From Pipra filicauda (lineage: Eukaryota > Chordata > Aves > Passeriformes > Pipridae), in assembly GCF_003945595.2 (NCBI RefSeq), contig NW_024103696.1, positions 2,046,001-2,110,000 on the forward strand: a stretch of DNA of 64,000 bases, in the 5' to 3' direction. The first letter of the stretch is position 1. Every line of letters begins with the position of its first letter. Under the pieces are notes generated by a model. The model was not told where the DNA came from. It saw nothing but the letters and a program-made list of their open reading frames with translations, and did not search any database. Below are positions 33,612-46,190 of the stretch, one piece after another. A program made the translations under genes and the position numbers.

Positions 33612-35900
33612 TTTCAGAATTTTTATTCTCCAAAGCTGGAAGCCATCTCACAAACTCCAGATAACTTTTTCCATTCAACTTAAAAATAGACAGCTATGCT
33701 GTAAGGATACCAGAGTTCAAAACTTCAAGAAAGAAGGACTGTAATCAGGCTGAGGTGTTGACACATGATTCTTTATGTGGGAATAAATGTAGGAATCATT
33801 AAGCCCATTGGAGCAATGCCTAGATTAAATATTCAGTGAGAATTTATTTGATCTTTTCAAATCATACGGAAGGATCTGTGCAGTTACATATACAAATTTT
33901 TGGGTTACTTTTGAAATAATAAGCATTTATTCAACGTAAAACTGACATTATCTCACCTTTAAATACTTACACGATGGCCTCAATTCCTGCTATACAGTGC
34001 AGTAATGATAGAAAAGATAATTCTGTCCAATAAAACAATTCAATAACAATGGGGCTATGGAACTGGAACTAGTCTTGGTTTTGTCTTTTTTTTTTTAATT
34101 AAAACAGGATCTTTAAGAAAAAGTTTGAAGGACAATTCAACAGGTAAAAGTATTTGGTAAACTGGACTAATGAGAATATAGGCTAATCCAAATCACAGGG
34201 ATATCAGTGAAAAAAATCTGATTTCAGTTCATCGGTTTAATGTACTTTGTTTTACATTTACTAGAAAAAACAGCAGAAGGAATAATTCTTAAACTATATA
34301 CCAGCTGGCATCCTTTTCAAAAAAGCAATTTGGCAAAATCTGCTCGTAACAACTGTATTAATAGGATGAGAATCACTGGTCAGGAAAGTAGTTTGCAATG
34401 AATAATCCAGCCAGCCTTACATCTTAATATTCTCATAAATACATACTCTCTACTGAGAATTAGTTTCATATTGCATGCAGAACTGAAAGTACTAGGTATT
34501 GGTGAGAAATCATCATAATGTACCAGGCAAAAGGAAATTACAGACAAAAATACTAACTATTCCTGACATTATTAAGAATAGTTTTCAAGCAACGATGTGG
34601 AGTGGAATAATATAGTAAACAAGTATAAATGTTATTTTAATACTATATTAATTAGTTATTCTCTATATTCTATACTCTGTATATTCAAATAGCTAAAGTG
34701 GCTTATCCAGACATTTATTTCACTTTTTTGCGTATTATTGTAACATGTGTATATTTCCTTTTCTTTGACCTTAAGAGAAAAATATTTCTGTCACCACACA
34801 TGGAAAAATGAGACATCATATGTATAGTCTATATTACCAAATTATAGCTTACTAAAAGAAAAATATTTCATATGTATGTGCATTTTGAATTTAGTGGGCA
34901 TTTTTAATCTTTTGATTGGAGATAGAAAGTTTAGTCTTCAGAGCACGTCAGTTCAACACAAGAGAGGATGAACTAAGAAAAAGGAATTTGCAGTTCTTGA
35001 TACTGTGACCTAGCTTTAGCAGTAAACAAAAATGTACTCCTTCCTTAAGCATTGTACAGATGAGGGCATCAACATGCATAGAGTGAGAACTCTCTTCCAC
35101 AGTCTGGAGCTGGAAATAATTCAGATTCTCTCATGGACTGACTTATGCATCTCATTTTTCATACTGATAATCTACAGACATATAAGGAATTAAAAGTCTT
35201 GCAAAGCCTTCATGTAAGCACTCTTTTCTCCTGGTTCTGTTCTCTCATTTCTTGTTCCAATCACTCTTTCAAAAAAACCAAAAAAGCAACCCCCCCCAAA
35301 ACAAAGCAAATGAGCAAACCCTCTCCCAAAGTGCCAACTGTTTCATCCTTTCCCTTCTTCATAGTTTATTACAACTAACATCAGCATCACATACCTATTT
35401 ATATCTGTGTTATGTCTCTATTTTGGAATTGCTTTCTGAAAACCTGGTTCATCCAAACTGGAATCTCTCCTGCTTTTCTGACACCTCTGAGTAGATGTTT
35501 TGGCATCACATCTGTTCTGACATAACAAGAGATGCCATACTTTCTCTCAAGAATGCTTCTCTCCTATTCTCCTCACTGTGGCAAAGTGTAAGTACTGTCA
35601 GCAAAAGTCCTACCTAATTATTCCATTTGAACCTCTGTGTCAATTTTCCTATCCAGGTTATTTAGGTTTATGTAACTATCTCTGGTATTTGTTTCTCCAT
35701 GAAAATAGGAAGAAAAACAGACTCTACAATACGTGATTTTTGATAAAACTAAATGATAGGCATCATTAAGCATCAGACTTTGTTACATACTTTATTCCAT
35801 CCCTTGAAAAATTCTTGAGCCTGTTGTTATTTAATCAGACTTCTCTTGTAAGAGTAGCCCACTTTGATAATATCATTTTTCCTCTTTTCATTCACCATTT
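33612..35900. other. AT-rich unique DNA
   Basis: No gene was recognised. T-run near 34088-34100; mixed A/C run near 35272-35303. Confidence 0.5.
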
Positions 35901-35934
35901 TCTGTCATATTTAACAAATAGATTCTGTTCTCTC

Positions 35935-36420
35935 TCAAGGTCCTTCAACACTTATCTTCCCCTCATAAACCTACACTCTTTAAATACATTGCTCTTTAGT
36001 ATGTCACCTCTTGCCCCCAATCCTTTAGTGATGCTAGCCTCTCTCATCCACCTGTTAAATTTTCAAGAAAGCATGATGGTGCTTTCTCCCCTGCAGCACC
36101 TGAGGCTGAATAAGGACTCTAAGTTCTTTTTCTTATGTCATTTCAAAATGTATGTTTGTTGTGGCCCATATCCCACTCCACACAGATAACAAGACAAAGC
36201 AAACCCAACCAAAAACCAAGTAGACTACAGTTAGACAGACAGTGCACTGAGACCTCATCTACTGCTGAATGGAACAGTTTGACTGTTTACCTGCTTGTCT
36301 CCCATCTGTCTATTTATCTGTTATTTCTTCTTTTCTTAGACAATGAATTCTTTGAGGCAGAGACTATCTCTTGTTTTTTCTTTAGTTAAGCAGTTCTGAT
36401 TTTTGTTATTGCTAGTAGAA
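35935..36420 (+). mobile_element. Possible ancient LINE 3' remnant (L2/L3-CR1-like)
   Basis: The stretch ends with TGAATTCTTTGAGGCAGAGACT then ATCTCTTGTTTTTTC, which resembles the 'CTTTGAGGCAGGGACTGTCT' signature of ancient amniote LINE 3' ends. A pyrimidine-rich segment lies upstream. The match is by eye and weak; a profile search would decide. Confidence 0.35.
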
Positions 36421-36722
36421 GACAGAAAGCTCTGCATTGGGCATGCAGGTTCCTAAGATGTGCTGTGGCCTGAACAGGTTTCAGCTTGCTTTAACACTTT
36501 GCTGGTGTCTGAGTGATTTTTTCCTCATCTGCTTTACCTTCAGCTCTGGAAACACCATTGTAACACTCAAAAGCTTGTAATCTGCAAAAAGTGAATGTGC
36601 CAAACACAGGGAGTTAAGGAATTATGGCTAGCCCAATTAATATTTTAATAGTTGAGTAGTTCAAATTGCATACCAAAACAGATTTCAAGAACTGTACAGT
36701 TCACATTTTTATACAAAAACAC

Positions 36723-37174
36723 CTATACACCCTTGCTGGTGCCCGACCCTTTCCCCAATGCGGGCCTCAGCCTGCCTTGGTCCTTGTGGTTTGAACTGTC
36801 CCTGGCAAGCTCCAATCCAGGAGGGTGGTGAGAGCAGGGTAGGTAAAGCCCTCCGCAGCCCCAGATTTCATCCCAAGGGAGGAGTGGCCTGCTCATGGTC
36901 ATGATTCCTTTCTCCTTTTTTCCACCTGGAGTCCATGTGGCCTTTTTTTCATACTCTTTTAACCACAGCCTCATCCTTCCCTTGGGCTACCAACGGGATT
37001 TCCCTTGCTAAGAGCAGAAATCACATTTGCTGTGCTATGTGATATGGTAGTATTGATATTAGCACTGTTAGAACTGGTGGTGGTAGCAGGAGTAGTGGTA
37101 GTGCTGGTAATGGTAGTAGTAGCCATCTTATTATAGCCCATCAAATACTGATGCTGTAAAGTAGATTTTGGCAT
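36723..37174 (-). other. GC-rich island with two abutting unassigned open frames
   Basis: This stretch is visibly richer in G+C than the surrounding AT-rich DNA. On the minus strand a 67-codon Ser/Thr-rich frame (37174-36971, containing MATTTITSTTTTPATTT) ends in GGATGA. An 83-codon frame (36974-36723) starts at the overlapping ATG. The Thr-rich part is coded by an impure ACC/ACT triplet repeat. I recognise no domain. It could be an old retroelement piece, a retrocopy or chance, and no tail or target duplication is visible. Confidence 0.3.
37070..37122. repeat. Impure (GGT/AGT)n triplet tract
   Basis: Runs such as GGTGGTGGTAGCAGGAG and GGTAGTAGTAGCC form an imperfect triplet repeat within the GC-rich island. 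Confidence 0.65.
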
Positions 37175-37180
37175 CTGTTC

Positions 37181-40100
37181 ATGACATTCAAATTGTAGTG
37201 TGAATTACAAAGTGCTGTAGGGTTTCAGGATGAAAAAATTCCTGCAAAACCCAATAAAAAACCCCAAAAAGCAGTAATGATAATTGTTATCTTAGTCCTA
37301 TATTTGACAGGAATAACATAAAAGGAAATCTTTTTAATAAAATCAGAAGTGCTAAAAAATATGTAGCAGTATTTCTTGAGTAGGTTTTGTTTGTTCTAGG
37401 ACAATGTATTTAAATCAGTATAAAAATATATCTAACTTTTAAAATAATCCATGTCCTCTTTTCTCAAATTGCATAATATTAGGTCTTATACACCATGAAT
37501 TTATAGAATGGTTTTCTTTGTCTTCAGAAATATTTCTGTATTAAAATTTTGTGTATTACCATTATAATTTTGTTACTCTAAAGATCTTAATTGTTACACA
37601 TTGTACTGTCCTATCTTCATGATAAAATTGTTCACACCTAGTAGTGACTGAAAATATACAGTATGTAAAAAGAAGGAAATAATGCAAATCCCTCAAAGAA
37701 CATTTCACTTGTGATATCGTCTGTAAGCAGCTGATAGCTTTACTTGTTAAACTTAATCTCAGATGCATTGCTGAAAGTTAACTTCCCACTCTCAGGCCTG
37801 TATAATGAGACCTTTATACAAGCCTGACATCAGTTCACCAGTTTGAAAAATTCAAACCACTTTTAATATCTATACTTAAGCAGGTTTGATTACTTAAGCA
37901 TGTATCTCAGGTGGATTCATAAAATAAAATACACACTGCAAAGGTAAAATATATCTTTTACATTCCAAAATACAAAACAAAATAAAAACCTGTGAAAATC
38001 TGGTTTTTATCATTTTTGTCCTGCTGTCACAGAGAGCATAGAGAGCATAGCCCAAGCAATGGAAACATAAGATAGCAATGTAATTTTTCACTTTGACATG
38101 TTACCAAAGTACAAAGCCAAACCTTCACAGAATTAAAATCTTTCAAATTGCTTTCAGTATTTTAAAATATATACTATATTTCTTACTGCACTTCCTTGTT
38201 ATTCTGTGCATTTTTATTGGGGAAAAAAATTAGTTATAAAATACTATTTTGGGACATTTTAAAGACATAAGGAAACATTTTTATATATTTTAAAGGGCTT
38301 GAATTCAAATTGTGAAAATCCTGTAATGATATGTACAGTTGTTGCATATTTTATATTATGCTGTGAAGTACAGGACTGTAAAAAGTTGCAACTTATAAAG
38401 TTATAATAAGAAAATAGATACGCTTGCTGTTATCTGTTGGTGGATAACTTAAATTGTGACCATCTTGACTTGATATCCAAGTGTGTGTCAGCGTGCATTT
38501 TGGCAGTTACATATAACAGCTCTTATACAAAATTATATATAAAAACAAGAGTGTCACCATTCAAGAAGCAATTTTGTTATGCGGGAAAAACAATCACTTA
38601 TTTAGCCAGGTTGAACTGAAGATCACAGCTCTACATACAAATATCTGTTTTGTTAAACAGTCTTTCTAACAATGCTGCTTTATGTAAATCTACTGAGGGG
38701 AAAAAAATCTTATGGGAATAAACAATCTACCTAGGACTGCCAGGTAGTCTATGGCTTTTCCTCTGCTTAGGAATGACACACAAAGGTCTGCAACAGTTCT
38801 CATGTAAATTTCCTTATTTTTTAATACTCATCACAAGCAAGGAAAACTTTCCCACTAATCTCTCTTTCTCTCTGTTTTAGGTTTTCATTTCCTAAAAATA
38901 ATGTTGACATTTTTAGGACAGGATTATATTTTATATTAAATTTGATATTTAACTGCAGAGGCTTCTCATGGCTTTTTTTCCCCCAAACTTTATACTTCTG
39001 TGAAATTAAAGAGCTGTATTTCTGGTTTCTGAAGGAAAGGAAATTAAATTGAGTATATAGTATTTTGCATTTGTTGTGGGCCAAGAATTCACTGGTAACC
39101 ATAGCCTAGCTGCTTTGTGATAACTTAAATAAGCCACTAGCAAATTGATTGCAAGTCAAAACTGTTTTCTTCCCTAATGTCCATCCTAATTTTTGTATCT
39201 GGACAGAAATGTGTCTGCTCAACCATCTTGTGCAGATGGAATTTAGAAGAATACAACCTCTGTATAAAACCCACTTAATTTATTAAGAATTTAAAATAAA
39301 TTCTTAAAGATAAAACAAGAAGATAATGAATTTTCCGTTCATTAAGGAAATACATTTATTGTCCTTACTAGTACAGAGAATGTTATTTTTATATAATTTT
39401 CTGGCAGTTAAATTCTGCTTAGATTTTAGAATAATATTGTGTTGAATCATATACTCTGTGCAGAAAACAGAATGCTGACTTGTTTGTTATTGATTCATTT
39501 TCTAACTACACTTGGTAAGGCACTATGACATTTTCTGTAAGTTCTCATGGAAGCATACCTAGTGCACTGCAGAATTTTTCAGCTTCACTTTACCTCAGTG
39601 ACTGATAGTCTTCCAGGAAAAATGAATGATGTGGCATTCACATAAATACATCTGCAGCTTGATTTCTAAACATATCATTTATCTTTAGAGGTGTAGTAAA
39701 ATGATTAGGCATCTAAAGCATCTAACTGGAAGACCAAATAAATGTAACCATCATTTTGTACAGAGCTTATGAAACATAATATTTCTTTTCTTCTGCTAAA
39801 GTGAAGTTCAGAAGAAAACAAAAAAAATCAATTGAAAATATGAAGAAACTTCAAAACTTCAGGGGTATTCATCTTAGTGTCAGAGAGAAGGAAAAGCCCT
39901 CAGCTTCATGGAATAGAAAAAGGATCAAACATCTTAAGAAGTCAAGGATTAGTTTAATTGGCATTGACTTTATGCTGGAACGTATTTTCTTAACTCTGCT
40001 TTACACTCACATAATTCATTTCTCAAAATTACTTTTTTTCTCCCCATATTCAACATTCCCTGTTTCAACGGAAAGCTGGAGATGAGAAGTTAGTACTAGA

Positions 40101-41739
40101 TTTTGAAGCATTTGTCTTAGTTGAATTCTGATGTGAATATTGCATGAGCCTTACACGGACTAAAAATCTGTGGCTGCAGCTGGGTTGAATGACTGCAACC
40201 CTGGGACGGTTGATCACACGCATGGATATGTGTATTTTTTGGGCAGTTTATGCACCTTTAAGCCATGTCTCGACTAAATCCTTTTGTCCACAGCAAAACC
40301 CGTTTTCCATGGCTCTCAAGTTCATCTTAACACAGTACCTGTCTTGTCCTCATTCTATTTCCACCATACCTTTAGCAGTTATTCTAAACTCCCACATATA
40401 GACTCTGACACAACTAAATGAAACAATTATTCCTATTCCTTCAAGTACTCTTTTTCCGTAGGCTATGAGTTCTTTATGCCGCTCCTTTCTGTTTTTGTTT
40501 TTTTTTTTATTATCATTTATTGCCTTTCATTTGTCTACGTACATATCTTTAAAAAAAAATTACAAATTGGTTCTGCCAAGTATTAAGGTTCAGGGTTTGT
40601 AATTAATTGTTTATTTCTCTGATGTAATAATGGGTTCAATTGCTAATGTATAAAGATTTAGGTGAGTTCAAAGGAGTTTCAACTCAGTTTTAAGTTTATT
40701 GGATGAATGTATGTTGTGTACACATCTGAAATTCTGTCTAAAATATTTTGTATTCTGAGTGTTCCCATAATAATAAATAGCGGGTGGATATTTACTGAAA
40801 ACCTATACAGACATTTAAGGAAAAGAGGTGCCTGTTTTCAGAGGGAAAATCTGAAAAATTGCAAATTATGTCACTTCTTTCAAGGTAACTGTCTTTAAAC
40901 TGTGTATTTGTGAACATAAATAGACCTCTTAAAACTGAATAAATTATTTCAGCACTAAAAGTTGTTCAGAGAAGAATGAGCATATTAAAAAGTTACCAGC
41001 CTTCATTACAGTAAGAATGCCTTTTAGAGGTAACTCTGCTTTAGTGCCTGAACTGCAGTGCTATCAGCCACCATGTTTTTAAGATAAGACCAAATATTTT
41101 ACTAAAGTTAGAAAAATTTAAAATTAATCAATATTATTAAAGAAAAAAATCTTCTTGACTGAAACTGCTCAAACATGTGATATGAAATTTAAATTAAAAT
41201 GAAGTTTTAAAGACATGTTTTTAAGATACATGATCCTTATTTGTATATGTTATGATTTTGTAGAATTTCTATTTAGTCCATGAAGTAGTAAAGAATGTTT
41301 GATCTATTAAGTCTTTGAAAAGTAAATTTTAAACAGCTTCTCTTTTTCTCTTTCATTTACCTATAAGCACAATTCTTGCACAATATCATCCTCTATGGCC
41401 CCCTATCATCACTACACAATATCATCCTCTGTAATAATTTAATTGCATGGTGCTGGGAAGAGGCTGCATATGATTATGGCTTCATAATTTGCATAAAGTA
41501 TACCATCTTGCATTTATTAATATCTTGTGAAGTATTATCATAAATAATTTAAGGTCTGTTTCTCCAACAAAGGAGCAGACTGCATTAAATAATATAATAA
41601 TTTATATTTTTTTTGTCATGTGTTTTTGTTTACTTATCATTGGATTAGCTTTCTCAGACCTAAGCATAATACATTGAAAGTTCTTCTGTGGCAGTAAGGA
41701 TAACAGAAGTTAGAGTAGAGGCATTTTTATACACAATCC
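37181..41739. other. Long AT-rich unique stretch
   Basis: No gene or transposon was recognised. It holds one 16-bp perfect direct repeat (41379-41394 and 41415-41430). Confidence 0.5.
41379..41430. repeat. Spaced 16-bp direct repeat
   Basis: CACAATATCATCCTCT occurs twice, 36 bases apart start to start. This suggests a local duplication. Confidence 0.8.
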
Positions 41740-41934
41740 ACTTTTTCACTGTGAGGGTAGCCAAGAACTGGCACAGGTTGGCTAGGGAGGTTGTGGAGTC
41801 TCCTTGGAGATATTCAAGAGCCATCTGAACATGGTCCTGTCTAACCTACTCTGGGTGACACTACTTGAACAGGGGGATTGAACCAGACCATATCCAGAGG
41901 TTCCTTCTAAATTCAACCACTCTGTGATTCTGAA
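41740..41934 (+). mobile_element. CR1 LINE 3' end, plus strand
   Basis: TTTTTCACTGTGAGGGTAG, CTGGCACAGGTTGGCTAGGG and TTGTGGAGTCTCCTTGGAGA follow CR1 order, then AACATGGTCCTGTCTAACCT and CAACCACTCTGTGATTCTG at the 3' end. A clean 5'-truncated copy of a subfamily different from that at 6.0 kb. Confidence 0.92.
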
Positions 41935-43604
41935 AATAAATTTAAATGCTATAAAGGCAGTAACTTTGTCATTCACTACTAAGTGACATATAACAGCATT
42001 TTACGAATCTTTAGAACAACTTCTTAAATACTATCTGGTTTTATTATTGTTTGGGAATATATAATCTAGTGATTCTACACACACATATGCCTTGCAAAGA
42101 GTCCATATGGAGTCTCCCAGAGCTTCTAAACTACAGTCTGTCTCAATTGGACTGTAACTTGGTTTTCAATTCTGATTCTTCTTCACCAACTAAGGTTCAG
42201 TACCTTTATGCTCTGACTACTTCTGTTTAGAAGAACTGCCTTCTGTTTTCTGATGTTGTAAGGTTAGTCAGCAAGAGGGAATTGTTTTAGGTAAGGGGAG
42301 AAATATTTGCTTCTTAGGAGAGTTTTTCAAAGAAGAAAGCAACCTGCCAAAACCGTACAAAAGTACAAGTGTTCCTATCTGGTTTCTTTTAAGTACAAAT
42401 AAAATAATTAGATTTTGATTTGGGGTATGTCACTTTGAAACTTGCTCTTGTGTCCTTTTAGTCCTCAGTCAGACTGTTAACGAAGATGGGCATTCTTGCC
42501 TTATGATTCATACAGGCTAGCATTCATTTATTTTCTTGTACTGCTACTAGTATGTAATAATAAAATAGCTTATTAATTTGCATTTCTAGCACTCTTTGAA
42601 TGTTGAAAATGTAAATGCTTTCCCAAAGAATTAATTCCATTAATATTTTTCTGGGTTTTTTTCCCAATTAAAAACATTTTCATTATAGATCATGAATACA
42701 CACATAGATAATGCCCATATAATATTTCTTGATAAGAAAAATATGGCTTCGGTCAACACTTTCTAATTTTGAAAGGCAAAAATGTTATTTTTTTTATCTT
42801 GCTTGCTAGACTTTATTTGTCCTCTTTGGCTGTCTGACTTTTTTGTCCTTATGTAGTACTCCTCTGAGAAAAATTTCCTCCAAGAATTCAAAGTACCTCA
42901 ACTTGCTTGAGAGAAAAAAGATTTTTATAACAAAAAATACTAAAGAAATGGTTCATTATGGACTTTCACAATGGAAACACCTGTCAAATTTTGACACTTT
43001 CCAAAATAATAATAAAAGCAAAAAGACTAAGTACTTCAACTACACATTATACTATCTGAAGAAGTTTCAATGGTTCAAATTCACCTGTTTATTTCTGGAT
43101 ATTACTTCCTGTGTGTCTACTTCATAAATGAATAAAGACAACCTTATTGTAAAATCTTGCTTTAGTTTTCCTTGGTTTAGTGTGTTATGGTGATAACTGT
43201 AAAAATATAATGTATATTAAAAAATAAGATTTTACAGTGTATTTCACATTCAACTCGCAAAGGTAACATCACACCCAAGGACTTCTGGGCCACTTTATTT
43301 TGATGGTTTTAATTGCCAACAGCCAGTGCTGAAATGCAGGAACTGAGTCATCACTTGTTTGTAATTACTTGACACTTTAGCGTGGTCTTATCAGATTGCT
43401 GGAGAAATGCTGTAAATCTCAAATACTAGTATTGCCGTTATAGAATGCCTGCAGATGGCGATGACATCTAGCAATGTATTCTTCTAGGAATGACACTAGA
43501 CTAGATTTACATCACTGTAAATGTAACGGGTATGATAAAATGGTAATCAAGCCTGTCATAGTATGCCCAGCATGTCCGTGGTTTCTCATATTCACCATTA
43601 TGAC
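41935..43604. other. AT-rich unique DNA
   Basis: Nothing recognised. Confidence 0.45.
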
Positions 43605-44110
43605 TGTTATAGAAATTTCTGACACTAGGATCTCACTGCCACCAGATAGATTTATTGGCACAGATCAATTATATCTGGTAGCTCGAGCTAGGTGCCTCAA
43701 AAGGAGGACTCTGACCAAAGAAATTCCTGGGCAACTATACTCTTACAATTCAAAATCTCCATCCCTCATGCAAGTCTGGACCAATGACAATATTAGGGTC
43801 TGAGGTCTTCTTGCCCTTCATTGGTTTGCTGTTTTTTTACTTGGTTGCCACATGATCATCTTCACATCCTCTTAGGTTTGTTTCAGTGGAGGTTTCCATC
43901 AGATCTGTAGTACATGTTATAATACAATTGTTACAATACAATTGTTACAATACAATTGTTACAGTTCATATAGCTCAATCCATGGGCTGTTCTCTCTAGC
44001 TATTAATTTTTAAGCAGTATTTAAGCTACAGCTTTTTCTATTCTAACTATTATCACATTGTTAACTCCAAGTTTCACTATGATCCACATAGTTCAAATAA
44101 ATTTCAACTT
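43605..44110 (-). mobile_element. Probable endogenous retroviral LTR piece, minus strand
   Basis: Read on the minus strand it has a CCAATGA-type block, a CTAGCTCGAGCTACC block just before an AATAAA signal (43656-43651), and then a CTGGTGGCAGTGAG block. This resembles the R region of alpha- or beta-like avian LTRs. The low end may be at 43605 (TGTTATAG on the plus strand). The high end is unclear, either near 43963 or near 44110. No target duplication was found. The call rests on layout rather than on a full match. Confidence 0.45.
43918..43963. repeat. 14-bp tandem repeat of a palindromic unit
   Basis: The unit ACAATACAATTGTT is repeated about three times. It contains the palindrome ACAATTGT. 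Confidence 0.88.
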
Positions 44111-45055
44111 GTGGCCTAATATTTCTAGCTATTTATGTCAAGCAAACATTTAGCTACTTTCAAATAGTATAATATTTTCAATAATGAAATTATGTCAGTC
44201 TCAAGAAGCACAGACTTCCATCTCCACATTTTAAAGAAGAGGTAATTTGGAAACAAACAAAGAGCTGATCTTGTGTTTGACATGTAGTGTACACTTAATT
44301 TCCCTTTTTCCATCTTAGTCTCTTAATACACTAAGCAAAACACAATATAACACAGGTGGGCAGAAAAATATACTTTTTTTTCATACTTTACAGTATGAAA
44401 CAGCTAATCTTTATGCTGTAAACTTTATTTATAATACTTTATAACTTGTCTAATCTCGCTCCTTCTCCGAATAGATCAAATATTGAAGACTAGTTGCAAA
44501 AAATATAGCTTCTGCTTAACTGCAGAAATAGCAGTCCCATCACTTCCAAAATGACAGTTTTGTAAGAATAAGTATATTTTTATAACTTCAATGATGATAG
44601 ATATTTCTTAACCATTGCCAAGCTATAGATAACAAAAGGGCAGTATCCTCAGATGTTAACACTTCTTGTAAAATATGGAAACACTTCTAGCTCACCAGAC
44701 AAAAATAAGCTGAAATTACTCACAAAATGTATGTGAATAAAATTACTCCTAATCAAAATGAACTGCCCACATGAAAAGCCCAAGTCAACAATACAGAAAA
44801 TGGAACTAAAAATAATGATGACAGCTATCTTTTTTCTCTATAAAGCATAAATATTCAGTACAGTAAACAGCTAAATATGCATTCAAAAGGACACAGTTTG
44901 AATCTAACTTTCCAGTCGATCTCAGTTTTATCACTGGGAGTTTGGGGGTAATTATGCTGCACTCAGCAAAAACTTTTATCTGAAACTCTTCTATTTTCTC
45001 ACATTCTAAATGTTCATGTTAGCAATGCTTAAACATTTAATTTTTGAAAGTAGTC
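44111..45055. other. AT-rich unique DNA
   Basis: Nothing recognised. Confidence 0.5.
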
Positions 45056-45152
45056 CTAAATCACAGAATCACAGAATCATTTAGATGGGAAAAGACCTCT
45101 AAGATCGTTGAGTCCAACCTTTGACCAATCACTGCCTTGTCAACCAGACCAT

Positions 45153-45157
45153 GGCAC
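45153..45157. repeat. Target-site duplication GGCAC (left)
   Basis: GGCAC precedes the LTR here and follows it at 46010-46014. Confidence 0.85.
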
Positions 45158-46009
45158 TATAAGACCCGGTGTCCAAGCCACATGCTCACCAGGCATTTTA
45201 CTTCTAAAAATGTATTTAAGACTCCAAAGTTTCGTCCATCGAAATTTTGCAAAGCCACTGGTTCTTATATACCTTGAGGTTGCATAAAGACAAAATGCTG
45301 ACACGTTTTTCCTAGGAGATACTTTTAACTTACGGAGAAAATAAGGAATCTTAGCAAAAGTTTAAAAGGATAAAATACAACCAAGGCAGAGCATTCCACA
45401 AAGCACTTACCCAGCACATGCCAACCCACACAACTTAGCAGAATCCAACCCACTGGTTTAAAGTTACTCAAAATATTAAGAAAAGAAAAGAGTAAAGAAA
45501 GAGAGAGATTAAGAGAAGAAACAGGATGAAAGAAAGAGAACAAGAGAAGAGAGAGTAAGAAGAGAGGAGAATAAGAGAAAACTAGGTTAAACAGCTACCA
45601 CTGAAGAGTTCTATGAGGTCCAACTTCCCATGGTTATGGCAGGTCCCAGGAGAGCGAGAGTAAAATGAGCCCATGTGTTCCTGTATTTATGTGGTTCTGG
45701 CCACCCCTCCCAGGCAGGATGTTTGGCACTGACCATTCAGTGCTTCCAGGAGGGAGTGAGCGGTGGTGCAGTCAATCAGAGGCTGAGTTGGGTGCTCCTG
45801 GGGGTGTGGTGTGGGCAGCCCCCCAGGCTGCCCTTTTGGGCTGATAGCTTCTCCCTGTGGGCTCCATGAGCCCTACCATCAGAGTTCTGGGGCTGCCATG
45901 TGGCCTCCATGAGGTTGTAGGCTTGCCATGTGAGTTTCACGTGCCCTTCCCACACACACACAATTGGTTCCGACACAATAATACAGTAATACTAAACCAG
46001 TGTCTCACA
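45158..46009 (-). mobile_element. Solo LTR, ERVL-like family A (852 bp), inside CR1
   Basis: This is the reverse-orientation sister of the LTR at 2216-3031. On the minus strand it begins TGTGAGACACTGG and ends GGGTCTTATA (terminal CA mutated to TA). It shares the promoter block (CATAAAT at 45691-45685), the CTGGGACCTGCCAT block, a C/T-rich tract (A/G-rich on the plus strand, about 45478-45585) and the CATTCCACAAAGCAC block. It is flanked by a 5-bp duplication and has no internal region. Open frames inside it are shadows. Confidence 0.85.
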
Positions 46010-46190
46010 GGCACTAAGGTCCATGTCAAGTCTTTTCTTGAACACCCCCAGGGATGGTGACTCTACCCCTCCCTGCACTCCATTCCAATGCTTAACAATC
46101 CTTTCTGTGAAGAAATCTTTCCATGATGTCTGACCTGAACCTCCTCCAAAGTCCCTCCCCTGAGTAGTGAAACAAGACCCGAAATATTTG

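Larger units (their letters stand above)
45056..46190 (-). mobile_element. CR1 LINE, minus strand, split by an LTR
   Basis: The left piece (45056-45157) opens with the CR1 octamer terminus (TCACAGAATCACAGAATCAT) and GAGTCCAACCTTTGACC. The right piece (46010-46190) resumes with GGCACTAAGGTCCATGTC, CTTTTCTTGAACACCCCCAG and CTTTCTGTGAAGAAATC. The minus-strand frame 46201-45992 reads the CR1 ORF2 C-terminus (FFTERIVKHWN, ESPSLGVFKKRLDMDL). Removing the LTR and one copy of GGCAC restores CR1 order. Confidence 0.92.

Noticed and set aside
43474..43803. 109-codon plus-strand frame as a possible gene
   Set aside because: It overlaps a probable reverse-orientation LTR including its polyadenylation region; no domain recognised.
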